DNA of 64,000 nt from Aquimonas voraii (GCF_900101825.1 NZ_FNAG01000001.1:124001-188000), one strand, 5' to 3'. Counted from the first letter of the stretch, positions 30,905 to 40,866 are shown. Notes: a model not told the origin generated them from the sequence alone. Program-made: numbers and translations.

Positions 30905-33046
30905 TCATGGGGTGATCGGTGCTCTCTGGTCCGAGTCGAGTCGGGTGAGGGACTGCGGTCGCGCATAGGCCCAGCCCTGGGCCAGAGGAATGCCGATCTC
31001 GCGAAGCCGCTCGATCTGCTCTGCGTTCTCGACGCTCTCGGCGATGATCCTGAGGCCGAGCGCCCCGCCGATTCCGGCGATCGACCGCACGACCGCATCG
31101 TCGAGCTCCGAGTCCTGCAGGCCGCGCACGAAGCCGCCATCGATCTTGAGGTACTGCACCGGCAGATACTTCAGGTAGGAAAAGCTGCTGAAGCCGGTGC
31201 CGAAGTCGTCCAGGGCGAATTCGCAGCCGTGTACCGAAAGATGGCGGATCACTTCGATCGCGCGATCGATGCGAACGACCGCCGCGGTCTCGGTGATCTC
31301 GAAGCAGATGCGCGCCGGGTCAATGCCCTGCTCGTGGCATTCCCGCAGGAAGAACTGCTCGAAACCGCGCTCTGACAGCGTCGTGCCCGACAGGTTGATG
31401 CCCAGCCTGGGCAATCGCATGGGGCCCGCTTCCGCAAGTTCGGCGAGTGCGCGCCGGATCACCCAGCGGTCGATGTCTTCGATCAGGTCGTAGCGCTCGG
31501 CGGCCTTGATGACGAGTTGGGTGTCCGCCATGCGTCCGTCGCTGACGCGCATGCGCAGCAGCACCTCGAAGTACTCCACCGGCGGCCCGTCCAGTCCGAG
31601 CACGGGCTGGTAGACCAGTTCGAAGCGGTTCTCGCTGATGGCGAGGCGGATCTCCCGAACCATGCGCATTTCACTGAGCGAGCTGGCTGCCGAGGCATCG
31701 CAGTCCTGGTAGACACGCACACGTCCACGTCCGGCTTGCTTGGCGAGCAGACAGGCGAGGTCGGCCTGCCGCAGGGCATCCTCCGGGCTGATGCTGCCGT
31801 CGACATAGGACAGCCCCGCGCTGGCCCGCAGATGGTGAACCTCGCCCTCGGACTCGAACCCCGTCCCGACGAGGCGAGCCAGCAAGTCTGTCAGGCGATC
31901 AAGCAGCGCAGCCTGTTCGCCCGGGCGGTAGGCCAGAAGCAACGCGAACTCGTCGCCGCCGATCCGGCTCGCGATGTCGCCGCCATGCAGGCTGGTCCGC
32001 AGGAACTGGGCAAACTGGATGAGCAGGGCGTCGCCGGTGCGGTGCCCGAAGGTTTCATTGATGACCAGGAACTGGTCGAGATCAATGTGCACCAGTGCGT
32101 ACAGGCCGACGCTGCGGCTGGCGCGCTCGGAGGCGAGGGCGAGGTGGCGCTCGAAGCTTTTGCGGTTGTAGAGCGTGGTGAGAGGATCGAACTCGCTGAG
32201 GAACTGGGCCTGTTGTTTCGCGGCCTGCTGCGCGCTGACATCCCGGAATACCAGCACGGCTCCAGTCACGCGATCGCATGCGCTGCGTATCGGTGCCGCC
32301 GAGTCTTCGACGTGGTATTCGCGTCCATCGCGGGCCAGCAGAATCGAGCCAGGTGCCAGCTCCACCACGCGGCCGGTCTCCAGACAGCGCCGCACCGGGC
32401 ACGTCTGTGTCTGCCGGGTGAATTGGTTCACGACGCGGAACACCGTCTCCACAGCCTTGCCCTGGGCATCGCTTTCCGACAGTCCGAGGAGTCGTGCGGC
32501 GGCAGCGTTGACACGCTCCACACGGCCCTCGGCATCCGTAGTGAGAACGCCATCGCCGATGCTGTAAAGCGTGGTCGCGACCTGGTCGCGTTCCTGTCGT
32601 GCCATGCGTTCGCTGGCACTGAGCGAGGTCAGCGCGGCACGCAGCTCGCGCAGCCGCAAATTGAGTGCATGGAAGCGATCGCCCTGACCACCATCCTGAG
32701 GCAGAAGTCGAAAGCAGATCAGGCCGTCGCCTGTTGCGGCATCGCGCAGTGCAAACGCAAGGCAGCGCAGGCTGGTCGTGCGATCGCCGTGGACGCGCCA
32801 CTGGAATCGCCCGGGCAACGCGCGCCCGCTTCGCGCGACATTCCGAAGATACTCGAGCAAACGTTGGAGCTCGGCATCGGGCACCGCGGAGGTCAAGGCA
32901 TGGGGCGATTCGCCCGGAGTCGAGATCGCCGACAGCAGCTCGGTTGCGCGCGCGCTTGTCCAGTGGATCGCACCGCGGAGGTCGACGACGAAGATTGGAT
33001 CAGGGAGCGTCTGCGCAAGCGCCTGGAACGCGGAACCGGGCGTCAT
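30905..33046 (-). CDS. PAS-PAS-GGDEF-EAL cyclic di-GMP protein
   Basis: A 713-residue cytosolic c-di-GMP protein. Two PAS-like domains (about 10-115 and 155-275) are joined by a short coiled coil (125-155). A GGDEF domain follows with intact GGDEF at 363-367; the RxxD inhibition site is degenerate (HGGD). The C-terminal EAL domain has EVL (494-496) in place of EAL but keeps the catalytic Glu, ETAAVV, and DDFGTGFSSFSYLK. It may therefore be a cyclase without product inhibition and a phosphodiesterase, or EAL may act as a sensor. Its ATG overlaps the stop of the upstream small gene by 4 nt, so the two form an operon and the upstream protein is its likely partner. Confidence 0.92.
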   Translation of the reverse strand: MTPGSAFQALAQTLPDPIFVVDLRGAIHWTSARATELLSAISTPGESPHALTSAVPDAELQRLLEYLRNVARSGRALPGRFQWRVHGDRTTSLRCLAFALRDAATGDGLICFRLLPQDGGQGDRFHALNLRLRELRAALTSLSASERMARQERDQVATTLYSIGDGVLTTDAEGRVERVNAAAARLLGLSESDAQGKAVETVFRVVNQFTRQTQTCPVRRCLETGRVVELAPGSILLARDGREYHVEDSAAPIRSACDRVTGAVLVFRDVSAQQAAKQQAQFLSEFDPLTTLYNRKSFERHLALASERASRSVGLYALVHIDLDQFLVINETFGHRTGDALLIQFAQFLRTSLHGGDIASRIGGDEFALLLAYRPGEQAALLDRLTDLLARLVGTGFESEGEVHHLRASAGLSYVDGSISPEDALRQADLACLLAKQAGRGRVRVYQDCDASAASSLSEMRMVREIRLAISENRFELVYQPVLGLDGPPVEYFEVLLRMRVSDGRMADTQLVIKAAERYDLIEDIDRWVIRRALAELAEAGPMRLPRLGINLSGTTLSERGFEQFFLRECHEQGIDPARICFEITETAAVVRIDRAIEVIRHLSVHGCEFALDDFGTGFSSFSYLKYLPVQYLKIDGGFVRGLQDSELDDAVVRSIAGIGGALGLRIIAESVENAEQIERLREIGIPLAQGWAYARPQSLTRLDSDQRAPITP

Positions 33047-33570
33047 GCCCGGGCGCCCCGCACGAACTCCACGCCCGGCGCCGAGTCCGCGGGATGCGTT
33101 GGCAGCAGAGCAATTCGCACTTTGCAGCCCGGAAAGCCTGCGGCGATGGACTCATCGATATGGACCCGCGCATAGCCGAGGTTCTCGGCAGTGATCGTGC
33201 CAAACACCGAGGTCGTCATCTGGCAAAGGGAAACGCGACCCTTGACCAGGTCCCCGAAGGGACAGCGGTCATTGGACAGTACGATCGCCTCGTCCGAAAT
33301 CGAAACCAGGCGGAATCCGCCCTGGATGCGCCGCTTCAGGTCAACGAGCACCTCCGCCACCTCCTTGGCGGACAGGGCATCGACCCCGTAGGCCTGACGG
33401 TAGCCGGCATCCATCCAGTCGGCGATCCGTTGCCCGACCAGCGCCACGAAACCCTCGGCCTCCTGCAGTCCAACGACTTCTTCGAGGACTCCGGCAAGTT
33501 CACGCAGCAGCTGGCGGAGGAACACATCGCGATCGAGTCCAGCCGGAGGCGCGGTGATCGTGTCTTGCAT
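33043..33570 (-). CDS. small sensor-like protein, possible methanogen-output-type domain
   Basis: A 175-residue soluble protein with a helical N-terminal half (about 12-80) and a C-terminal alpha/beta half resembling what is called methanogen output domain 1; that assignment is from memory of the cysteine pattern and is tentative. The visible pattern is CPFG (Cys103), SLCQMTTSVFG (Cys116) and AAGFPGCKVRI (Cys149), suggesting a metal or redox site. It is translationally coupled to the GGDEF-EAL gene, so it probably senses a signal for it. The ATG at 33570 is preferred; the frame is open 70 codons further up, through a proline-rich stretch encoded by a nine-base C tract, but without domain signal. 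Confidence 0.65.
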   Translation of the reverse strand: MQDTITAPPAGLDRDVFLRQLLRELAGVLEEVVGLQEAEGFVALVGQRIADWMDAGYRQAYGVDALSAKEVAEVLVDLKRRIQGGFRLVSISDEAIVLSNDRCPFGDLVKGRVSLCQMTTSVFGTITAENLGYARVHIDESIAAGFPGCKVRIALLPTHPADSAPGVEFVRGARA

Positions 33571-33909
33571 GGCGCTGTCCTGCTCGGTCGGTGGAGGGGG
33601 GGGGCTGCCGCCAGGTCCGGCGGACCGAGGCGGGACAGGGCTTGAATCGATCGCGAACCGCCAGCGGCTCCCCGTGCCGCCCCGGGGCCCGCTGCGGCCG
33701 TCCTGCAAGTCGGGCTGTTGCTGCAAGACTTGTTCCAAAGCTGTCGATCCCGGCGGCGAAGGCGGGCCACGATGCGCAGGCGGCATCGCGATCTCCGATG
33801 CGCAAGCTTACGTTGCAGCAGGGCGCATATCGGACATGGGGTGTGGCCCGATGATCGGGCGGCGCGGGGGAGCGTCTCCGACGCGTCGCCCCCAGGCATC
33901 CTGCGGGCG
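33571..33909. other. dps to sensor-operon intergenic region
   Basis: About 340 bases upstream of the sensor/GGDEF operon. It contains a run of nine G (33596-33604; C on the coding strand) 26 bases before the chosen start. I see no gene with normal codon use here, and no clear promoter. Confidence 0.5.
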
Positions 33910-34383
33910 TCAGGCCAGCAGCGAGCGCAGCATCCAGGCGTTCTTTTCGTGGATATTGAGTCGCTGCGTCAACAGATCGGCGGTGGGTTCGTCGCCGGCT
34001 TCGCCTGCGGCTTCAAGCACCTTGCGGGCAGTACGGCAGACGGCCTCGTTGCCCAGCACCAGCTGCTCCACCATGGTCTTCCAGTCCGGGACGACCTCGC
34101 TGTCCTGCTCCTTGATGCTGCTGAGCTTGCCGAACTGCGCATAGGAGCCGGGGGCGGAGAAGCCCAACGCACGGATGCGCTCGGCGATTTCGTCCAGCGC
34201 GTTCCAGGCTTCGGTGTACTGGGTCTGGAACATCAGGTGCAGGCTGTTGAACATGGGCCCGGTGACATTCCAGTGGTAGTTGTGGGTCTTGAGATACAGC
34301 GTGTAGCTGTCGGCAAGGAATCGGGCCAGGCCTTCGGCCACCTTCTTGCGCTGCTTGTCGCTGATGCCGATGTCGATCTTCAT
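33910..34383 (-). CDS. dps: Dps/ferritin-like DNA-protection protein
   Basis: Dps forms a hollow dodecamer that oxidises and stores iron and can bind DNA in starved or stressed cells. The 157-residue product has the family core [19 protein letters not shown] and [10 protein letters not shown], with inter-subunit ferroxidase ligands His37 and His49, and Asp64 and Glu68. At the position where I would expect an acidic ligand four residues after the second His there is Gln53, so ferroxidase activity may be altered; this rests on alignment from memory. No lysine-rich N-terminal DNA-binding tail is present. It is divergent from hrpA, 117 bases away. Confidence 0.9.
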   Translation of the reverse strand: MKIDIGISDKQRKKVAEGLARFLADSYTLYLKTHNYHWNVTGPMFNSLHLMFQTQYTEAWNALDEIAERIRALGFSAPGSYAQFGKLSSIKEQDSEVVPDWKTMVEQLVLGNEAVCRTARKVLEAAGEAGDEPTADLLTQRLNIHEKNAWMLRSLLA

Positions 34384-34500
34384 GCAATCCTCCAGAACTG
34401 AGACAGAAACGCTGGCGCAGATGCGTGCAGCGCGGAGCCACCGCGCGCATGCCGGTAGAATCGCCGGTCCCCCAAGGCCAGGCCTTGCGCCGGATCAAGC

Positions 34501-37500
34501 GTGAGCAGCAGACCCGAACTTCCAGCGGACCCCGCGGCGTCAAGCAAGCACGACAACCAAGGCGCGCTGTCCAAAGCGCGTGCTGCCTTGTCGCGTGCGC
34601 TGTCGCGCGACCAGCGGCGATTGCGCCAGCTGCTCTCAAACTGGGAGCGCGAGCCGGGGAATGCAAGTCGGCGTGAAGCTTTCGACAAGGCTTTGATGGC
34701 CTCGATGGCCTTGCGCGAGTCACGCACGCAGGGTCTGCCCAAGCCCGAGTTCGACAGCGAGCTGCCAATCGCGCGCGAAGCCGAAGCCATCCTCGCGGCG
34801 ATCCGGAAGCACCAGGTCGTGGTGATCGCTGGCGAAACCGGCTCGGGCAAGACCACCCAGCTGCCCAAGCTCTGCCTCGCCGCGGGTCGCGGTGCGGCCG
34901 GCATGATCGGCTGCACCCAGCCTCGCCGTATCGCCGCCCGCTCGGTGGCGCGTCGTGTCGCGGAAGAGCTCGGTACCCAGCTCGGCGGTGCCGTCGGTTT
35001 CCAGGTCCGCTTCACCGAGCAGGTCGGCGAGCAGACCTACGTCAAGTTCATGACCGACGGCATCCTGCTGGCCGAGATCCAGTCGGACCGCCTGCTCTCG
35101 GCCTACGACACCCTCATCATCGACGAGGCTCACGAGCGCAGCCTCAACATCGACTTCCTGCTGGGGTATTTGAAGGACCTGCTGCGCCGGCGTCGTGATC
35201 TGAAGCTGATTGTCACCTCGGCGACCATCGACACCGCGCGCTTCGCCCAGCACTTCGACGGCGCGCCGGTGATCAATGTCGAAGGGCGCAGCTATCCGGT
35301 GGAGACGCGCTACCGGCCGCTGGAGCTGCTGGGCCGGGACGAGGGCGGCGGCACGGTGCCCGAGGGCATCGCCGCGGCGATGGACGAGATCAACCGCGAG
35401 GACCCGCGAGGCGACGTGCTGGTGTTCCTGCCGGGCGAGCGCGAGATCCGCGAGACGCACCTGCTGCTCAGCCGCCGCAACTATCGCGAGACGATCGTGC
35501 TGCCCCTGTACGCGCGGCTGTCGGCGCGCGACCAGGACCGCGTGTTCAACCCCGGCCCGCAGCGCCGCATCGTGCTGGCGACCAACGTCGCCGAAACCTC
35601 GCTGACGGTGCCGCGCATCCGCTATGTCATCGACCCCGGCCAGGCCCGGGTCAAGCGCTACAGCCCGAGGCAGAAGCTCGACCGCCTGCAGATCGAGCCG
35701 ATCAGCCAGGCCAGCGCCAACCAGCGCGCCGGCCGCTGCGGACGCACCGCGCCGGGCGTGGCCTACCGCCTGTATGCCGACAGCGATTTCGCCTCACGGC
35801 CCGAGTTCACCGACCCCGAGATCCTGCGCTCCTCGCTGGCGGGCGTGATCCTGCGCATGCTGGCGCTGGGGCTGGGCCGGATCGACGACTTCCCCTTCAT
35901 CGATGCGCCGGATGAGCGCGCGGTGCGCGACGGCTGGCAGCAGCTGATCGAGCTGGGCGCGGTGGCGCCGAACCGGCAGATCACGCCGCTGGGCCGGCAG
36001 ATGGCGCGGCTGCCGATCGATCCCAAGCTGGCCCGCATGCTGATCGCCTCGAAGGACTTTGACTGCACGCGAGAGCTGATCACCATTGCTGCGTTCCTCA
36101 GCATCCAAGACCCCCGCGAGCGGCCCGGCGAAGCGCGCGAAGCGGCCGACAATGCGCACGCACTGTTCGCCGATCCGCGCTCGGAGTTCGTCGGCCTGCT
36201 CAAGCTGTGGGCAGCATATGAGGCTGCGCGCGAGGACCTCACCGCCAACAAGCTGCGCGACTGGTGCGGCAAGCATTTCCTGAACTTCCTGCGCATGCGC
36301 GAATGGCGCGAGCTGCACCGCCAGCTGCTGCTGGCCTGCGCCGAGCTCGGCATCGACGCTTCAGCTTCGGCCATGGCGAGCGAGGAAGAGGCGGCGCCGG
36401 GCGCGGTTGCCGCGGGCTATGCGCGCCTGCACAAGGCCATCCTCACGGGTATCCCCAGCCAGATCGGCCGGCGCAGCGAGAAGGGCCTGTACGAGGCACC
36501 GCGGCAGCGCAAGTACGCCCTGTTCCCGGGCTCGAACCTCGCTCGCAAGCCGCCGCCCTGGGTGGTGTCGGCGGTGGTGATGGAAACGCAGAAGGTCTAT
36601 GGCTTGATCAATGCCAGCATCGAGCCCGAATGGGTGATCGAGGCCGCGCCACATCTGCTCACCCGCAAGCACTTCGATCCGCACTGGGCGCGCAGCCAGG
36701 GCCGCGTGATCGCCTCCGAGCAGATCAGCCTGCACGGCCTGGTGCTGGCACCGAAGAAGCCGATCAGCTACGCCAGCATCGACGCGCGGCACGCGCGCGA
36801 GATCTTCATCGCCGAGGGACTGGTGCCGGGCGAGGTCAACCTGCGCATACCGCTGCTGGAGCGCAACCAGCGCGTGTTGCAGCAGGCGATGGAAGAAGAA
36901 GCCAAGCTGCGCCGCGTCGGCATCGTCATCGATGTCGATGCCCAGGCCGCCTGGTACGGCAAGCGTCTGCCCGAGGACATCAACACCGCGCAGGGGCTCG
37001 AGGCCTGGTACAAGCGACTCTCGCCCGCGCAGCGTGCGGCGCTGGAATGGACGCTTCCGGACCTGATCCCCGCCGACGAGACCGACGCCGCGCGCTTTCC
37101 GAGCAGCTTCCGGATTGGTGACGTCAGCCTGCGCCTGTCCTATCGCTTCGAGCCGAATGCGCCGGACGATGGAGTGAGCCTGCATCTGCCCCTGCATCTG
37201 CTGAACGCGCTCGATGCGGCGCGGCTGTCCTGGCTGGTGCCGGGGCTGCTGGAAGACAAGGTCGCGGAGCTGTTGCGCGGCCTGCCCAAGGCGCTGCGCC
37301 GTAATTTCGTGCCGGTGCCCGACTTCGCCCGCGCCTTCGTCGAAGCCGAAGGTGCACATGCGCACGATCGGCCGGTCAGCGAGGCGCTGGGCGAGTTCCT
37401 GAAACGCAGCACGGGCGTGGAGGTGCCGGCGTTCGAATGGGACGAATCCGCGGTGCCGGCGCATTTGCGCTTCAATCTGCGCCTGTCCGAGGGCAAGCGG

Positions 37501-38448
37501 ATCCTGGAGGAATCGCGCGATCTCGCGGATCTGAAGGCGCGCTACGGCGAGAGGGCGCAGGCCGCGTTCGCAGCCGAAGCGGGCCGCAGGCTGGATGGCC
37601 ATGCCGTGGATCACTTTCCGGAGGCAGGCATTGCCGAGCAGATCCGCGGTGCGGCAGGCGTGCCGGCCTTCCCCGCGCTGAGCGCCGAAAGCGAAGGCGT
37701 GCTGATCCGCGTCTACGCCGATCGCGAGCAGGCGCAGGCGGCGCATCCCGGCGGAGTGCAGGCCCTGCTGCGACGCGCGCTGGCCGACAAGCTCAAGCAG
37801 GCACGCAAGCAGCTGCCGCTCTCGCCCAAGACGGGACTGATGTACGCCGCCATCGAGAGCAGCGAGCGCCTGCGCGAGGATCTCGTCGAGGCTGCACTGA
37901 ATGCGCTGGCTGGCGAGCAGCCCGCGCGCATCCGCACGCGTGAGGCTTTCGATGCGCTGGCCGCGGAGATCTCACGCGGCCTGTTCGCCGAATCCATGCG
38001 CCGGCTGGAGCTGACCGAGCGCATCGTCACGGCCTATGCCGAGCTGGTGCCGGCGCTTGAACAGAAGCTCATGGGCCACGGCACGGCCAGCTACGAGGAC
38101 CTGCGCGCTCAGCTGAAAGCACTGGTGCATCCGGGCTTCCTGCGCGACACGCCCTATGAGCGCCTGAGTGAATTGCCGAGGTACCTCAAGGCCATGCGTC
38201 TCAGGGGCGAGCGCCTGCGTCAGGACCCGATCAAGGACCAGGCGCGGATGCTGGAGCTCATCCAGTTCCGCGAGGCCTTGGACGAGGCCCGTCGCCGCGG
38301 CGTCGATGGCCGTCCTGCGTGGCAGGACCTGCGCTGGGCGCTGGAGGAGCTGCGCGTGTCGCTGTTCGCACAGGAGCTTGGGACACGCGAAACAGTGTCG
38401 GCCAAGCGCCTGGCAAGGTTGCTGGAGCAGGCAAGGGTCTCGGGTTGA
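34501..38448 (+). CDS. hrpA: ATP-dependent RNA helicase HrpA
   Basis: HrpA is a DEAH-box helicase linked to mRNA processing and rescue of stalled ribosomes. The 1315-residue product (E. coli about 1300) has P-loop GETGSGKT at 111-118, the DEAH box at 208-211, SATIDTARF, the helicase C block with NVAETSLTVPRIRYVIDPG and QRAGRCGRTAPG, then HA2 and OB-fold regions and the long HrpA-specific C-terminal domain (DUF3418). The start is a GTG at 34501 with a poor ribosome site; the first 80 residues are basic and weakly conserved. It stands alone. Confidence 0.95.
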   Translation: MSSRPELPADPAASSKHDNQGALSKARAALSRALSRDQRRLRQLLSNWEREPGNASRREAFDKALMASMALRESRTQGLPKPEFDSELPIAREAEAILAAIRKHQVVVIAGETGSGKTTQLPKLCLAAGRGAAGMIGCTQPRRIAARSVARRVAEELGTQLGGAVGFQVRFTEQVGEQTYVKFMTDGILLAEIQSDRLLSAYDTLIIDEAHERSLNIDFLLGYLKDLLRRRRDLKLIVTSATIDTARFAQHFDGAPVINVEGRSYPVETRYRPLELLGRDEGGGTVPEGIAAAMDEINREDPRGDVLVFLPGEREIRETHLLLSRRNYRETIVLPLYARLSARDQDRVFNPGPQRRIVLATNVAETSLTVPRIRYVIDPGQARVKRYSPRQKLDRLQIEPISQASANQRAGRCGRTAPGVAYRLYADSDFASRPEFTDPEILRSSLAGVILRMLALGLGRIDDFPFIDAPDERAVRDGWQQLIELGAVAPNRQITPLGRQMARLPIDPKLARMLIASKDFDCTRELITIAAFLSIQDPRERPGEAREAADNAHALFADPRSEFVGLLKLWAAYEAAREDLTANKLRDWCGKHFLNFLRMREWRELHRQLLLACAELGIDASASAMASEEEAAPGAVAAGYARLHKAILTGIPSQIGRRSEKGLYEAPRQRKYALFPGSNLARKPPPWVVSAVVMETQKVYGLINASIEPEWVIEAAPHLLTRKHFDPHWARSQGRVIASEQISLHGLVLAPKKPISYASIDARHAREIFIAEGLVPGEVNLRIPLLERNQRVLQQAMEEEAKLRRVGIVIDVDAQAAWYGKRLPEDINTAQGLEAWYKRLSPAQRAALEWTLPDLIPADETDAARFPSSFRIGDVSLRLSYRFEPNAPDDGVSLHLPLHLLNALDAARLSWLVPGLLEDKVAELLRGLPKALRRNFVPVPDFARAFVEAEGAHAHDRPVSEALGEFLKRSTGVEVPAFEWDESAVPAHLRFNLRLSEGKRILEESRDLADLKARYGERAQAAFAAEAGRRLDGHAVDHFPEAGIAEQIRGAAGVPAFPALSAESEGVLIRVYADREQAQAAHPGGVQALLRRALADKLKQARKQLPLSPKTGLMYAAIESSERLREDLVEAALNALAGEQPARIRTREAFDALAAEISRGLFAESMRRLELTERIVTAYAELVPALEQKLMGHGTASYEDLRAQLKALVHPGFLRDTPYERLSELPRYLKAMRLRGERLRQDPIKDQARMLELIQFREALDEARRRGVDGRPAWQDLRWALEELRVSLFAQELGTRETVSAKRLARLLEQARVSG

Positions 38449-38565
38449 TTGGCGCGCCTTGGTCGCTCGGCAGGCGTGGCACGCATCCGGATCCCTTGCG
38501 CGGCGCAGCCTGAAGGTGTGCGCCGCTCAGGACGCGTTCGAGCAGGTCGCGAAGTCCCGAAGACA

Positions 38566-38595
38566 AACGGCCGGATGCGTGGGCACCCGGCCGTT
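38566..38595 (-). terminator. hairpin between hrpA and torF-like gene
   Basis: AACGGCCGG (38566-38574) and CCGGCCGTT (38587-38595) form a 9-bp stem. On the minus strand it is followed by TGTCTT, suitable to end the outer-membrane protein gene; it may also serve hrpA in the other direction. Confidence 0.6.
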
Positions 38596-38662
38596 CTTGC
38601 AGCTCCAGCCCGCAGTGGACGGGCGCCGGCTCCGATCCGCAGGATGCGCGATCGAAGTTCGA

Positions 38663-39367
38663 TCAGAAGCCGTAGCTCAGTCCCAACACCACGCGCGAAT
38701 CTGCGAGGTAGCCGAACAGATCCTCGCCTTCGCCGTTGGTGTCGTGGTAGGTCAGCGAGGCGCTGATCGGGCCGAAATCGCGCGAAAGGCCCAGGCTCCA
38801 GTCCAGGTAGCTGCTGCTGCCGTCTTCCAGCACGCCGCGGGCGAAACGCGAGTAGCCCACGCCCGGCGTCAGGGTGAATTCGGCAGGCAGGGCCAGGTCG
38901 AGGCTGGCGCCGTAGTACCAGCCGGTCTCACCGCTGTTGTAGACGTCGTTGGTGTAGCCGATGGTGGTGGTGAGCTTCTCGGCGAAGGTCAGGCTGAACA
39001 GCAGCTCGTTGTAGTTGAGCGAGCCCTCATCCGGGTACACGTAGCGCAGCACCTGCACATCGGCCGCGACCGAGTCGGAGAGGTTGAAGCCATAGCCGGC
39101 GAAGAAGTCGACCTCGAGATCGGTCTCGCTGCCGAAGTCGACCTGCGAGGCCCAAGTGCCGACGTAGAAGCCGGATTCCAGCGAGTAGGTGAGCCCCGCC
39201 TGCACGGCCGGGTCTTCATCGGTCTGGGAAACGCCGCGGAAGACGTAGTCGGAGACCACGCCCACATCGCCGGACAGCTCGCCGGCGCTGGCGCCGCCAG
39301 CGAGGAGGGCGGACAGTGCGAGGCCGCTCAGGGCGCCGCGGATGGATCGTGCAATACGGTGGTGCAT
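38663..39367 (-). CDS. TorF-type outer-membrane beta-barrel protein
   Basis: A 234-residue exported protein with a signal peptide (cleavage near ASA-GEL, residue 28). The mature N-terminus ELSGDVGVVSDYVFRGVSQTDEDPAVQAGL matches the TIGR02001 family of small conserved barrels (TorF family putative porins). The rest alternates in short amphipathic strands with aromatic ends, and the last residue is Phe, the typical outer-membrane insertion signal. Natural substrates are unknown. A good AAAGAGG ribosome site is present. It is divergent from the YihY-family gene. Confidence 0.9.
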   Translation of the reverse strand: MHHRIARSIRGALSGLALSALLAGGASAGELSGDVGVVSDYVFRGVSQTDEDPAVQAGLTYSLESGFYVGTWASQVDFGSETDLEVDFFAGYGFNLSDSVAADVQVLRYVYPDEGSLNYNELLFSLTFAEKLTTTIGYTNDVYNSGETGWYYGASLDLALPAEFTLTPGVGYSRFARGVLEDGSSSYLDWSLGLSRDFGPISASLTYHDTNGEGEDLFGYLADSRVVLGLSYGF

Positions 39368-39555
39368 GCTGGCCTCTTTGCGCCTGGGGCGCTGTGTCTA
39401 GGTATCGGGGGGTGCTCGATTTATCGCACTGCAGCATCGAGGATTCAAGCTGTGCGCGTGGTCGTGACAACAGGGTCGCAAGCGCATACCGACGGCGCAA
39501 GCCAGACTTCGGGGGCGCGCGGTATCGGACCGGTCGCCTGCTAGGCTTGCCGCCC

Positions 39556-40866
39556 ATGGATCTCGCCGAACTTCGTCATCTTCTGCGGCTGCTGCTGGAT
39601 CGCCGCCGGCTGCAGGCCTTCGCCGGTTTTCTCGCGCGACGCTTCGTCGAGGATCGCTGCTTCGAAACCGCCAGCGGTCTGGCCTACGCCACGGTGTTCG
39701 CGCTGGTGCCGTTCACCGCGGCGGTGTTCGGGGTGATCAGCACCTTCCCGGTCTTCGAGGCCTGGAGCGAGCAGCTCACGAACTTCCTGTTCAGCAATTT
39801 CGTGCCGGCGGCCGCCCGTACGGTCGAGGTCTGGGTGCGGGATTCGGCCGCCAGCGCCTCACGAATGACCCTGGCCGGCGTGATCGGCCTGCTGGTGGTG
39901 GCCCTGCTGCTGATGAAGGGCATCGAGGACACCTTCAACCGCATCTGGCGGGTGCCCAGCGGCCGGGGACCGGTGGCGCGCTTCCTCATGTACTGGGCTG
40001 CTCTCACCGTTGGGCCGCTGCTGGTGGTCGTGAGCCTGGCGCTGTCGTCCTACCTTTTCTCGCTGCCGCTGCTGGCCGATGGTGGGCCGGCCGCGGGCTC
40101 GCTGCTGCAGCTGAGCCCCTTCCTGCTGGCCCTGTTCGGCTTCACCTGCGCCTACCTGATCGTGCCCAATCGCAGCGTGCGCCTGCGCGACGCCCTGGCT
40201 GGCGGCCTGCTGGCCGCGGCCTTGTTTGAAGCCAGCAAGAGCGGGCTCAGTCTGTACCTGCGCCAAGTGCCCACCTACGAGCAGATCTACGGGGCTCTGG
40301 CCGTCATCCCCATCTTTCTGCTCTGGGTCTATCTGGTGTGGATTGCCGTGCTGCTTGGCGCATCGCTGGCGGCGTCGCTGAGCGCATTCCGCTATCTGCC
40401 GAGCGAGCGCCGACTGCCGGAAGGACTGGAGCTGTTCGGCCTGCTGCGCCTCCTTGCGCGCTTCTCCCAGGCCCAGCATTACGGTCGTGCGCTGGAGGTG
40501 GACGAGCTGCGACGCCTCGAGCCTTCGTTGTCCGACGACGCCTTGATGTTCCTGCTGGAACGGCTCACCGAGCTTCACGTCGTGCAACGGGCCGAGCTGG
40601 GCGGCTGGTTGCTGGTGCGTGATCTGGATCATCTGGGCCTCGCCGAGCTCTACCGCGGGGCGCGCCTGCGGGTGCCGCTGGAGACGCCCCCCGCGGAGTT
40701 GCTGGCCGATGCGATCGGCCAACGTATCGGCTTGCGCCTGCAGGCGCTGGCGCAGGCCGTCGAAGGCGCCCTCGACACGCCGCTCTCGCACTGGCTGCGC
40801 GACACTCCGGCAGTAGATTCCACGCCTCCCTTGGCGTTCGACCCTTCCGAGGACACCCCGCGATGA
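39556..40866 (+). CDS. YihY/UPF0761 family inner-membrane protein
   Basis: A 436-residue polytopic membrane protein of the YihY/BrkB family, about six helices in the first 290 residues, with the family blocks ASGLAYATVFALVPFTAAVF and IEDTFNRIWRVPSGRGPVARFLMYWA. The C-terminal 140 residues are soluble, with a winged-helix-like stretch often found in this family. The family was once annotated as RNase BN, which is incorrect. The ATG at 39556 gives the usual N-terminus; upstream frame is non-family. The stop overlaps the next start by 4 nt. Confidence 0.9.
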   Translation: MDLAELRHLLRLLLDRRRLQAFAGFLARRFVEDRCFETASGLAYATVFALVPFTAAVFGVISTFPVFEAWSEQLTNFLFSNFVPAAARTVEVWVRDSAASASRMTLAGVIGLLVVALLLMKGIEDTFNRIWRVPSGRGPVARFLMYWAALTVGPLLVVVSLALSSYLFSLPLLADGGPAAGSLLQLSPFLLALFGFTCAYLIVPNRSVRLRDALAGGLLAAALFEASKSGLSLYLRQVPTYEQIYGALAVIPIFLLWVYLVWIAVLLGASLAASLSAFRYLPSERRLPEGLELFGLLRLLARFSQAQHYGRALEVDELRRLEPSLSDDALMFLLERLTELHVVQRAELGGWLLVRDLDHLGLAELYRGARLRVPLETPPAELLADAIGQRIGLRLQALAQAVEGALDTPLSHWLRDTPAVDSTPPLAFDPSEDTPR

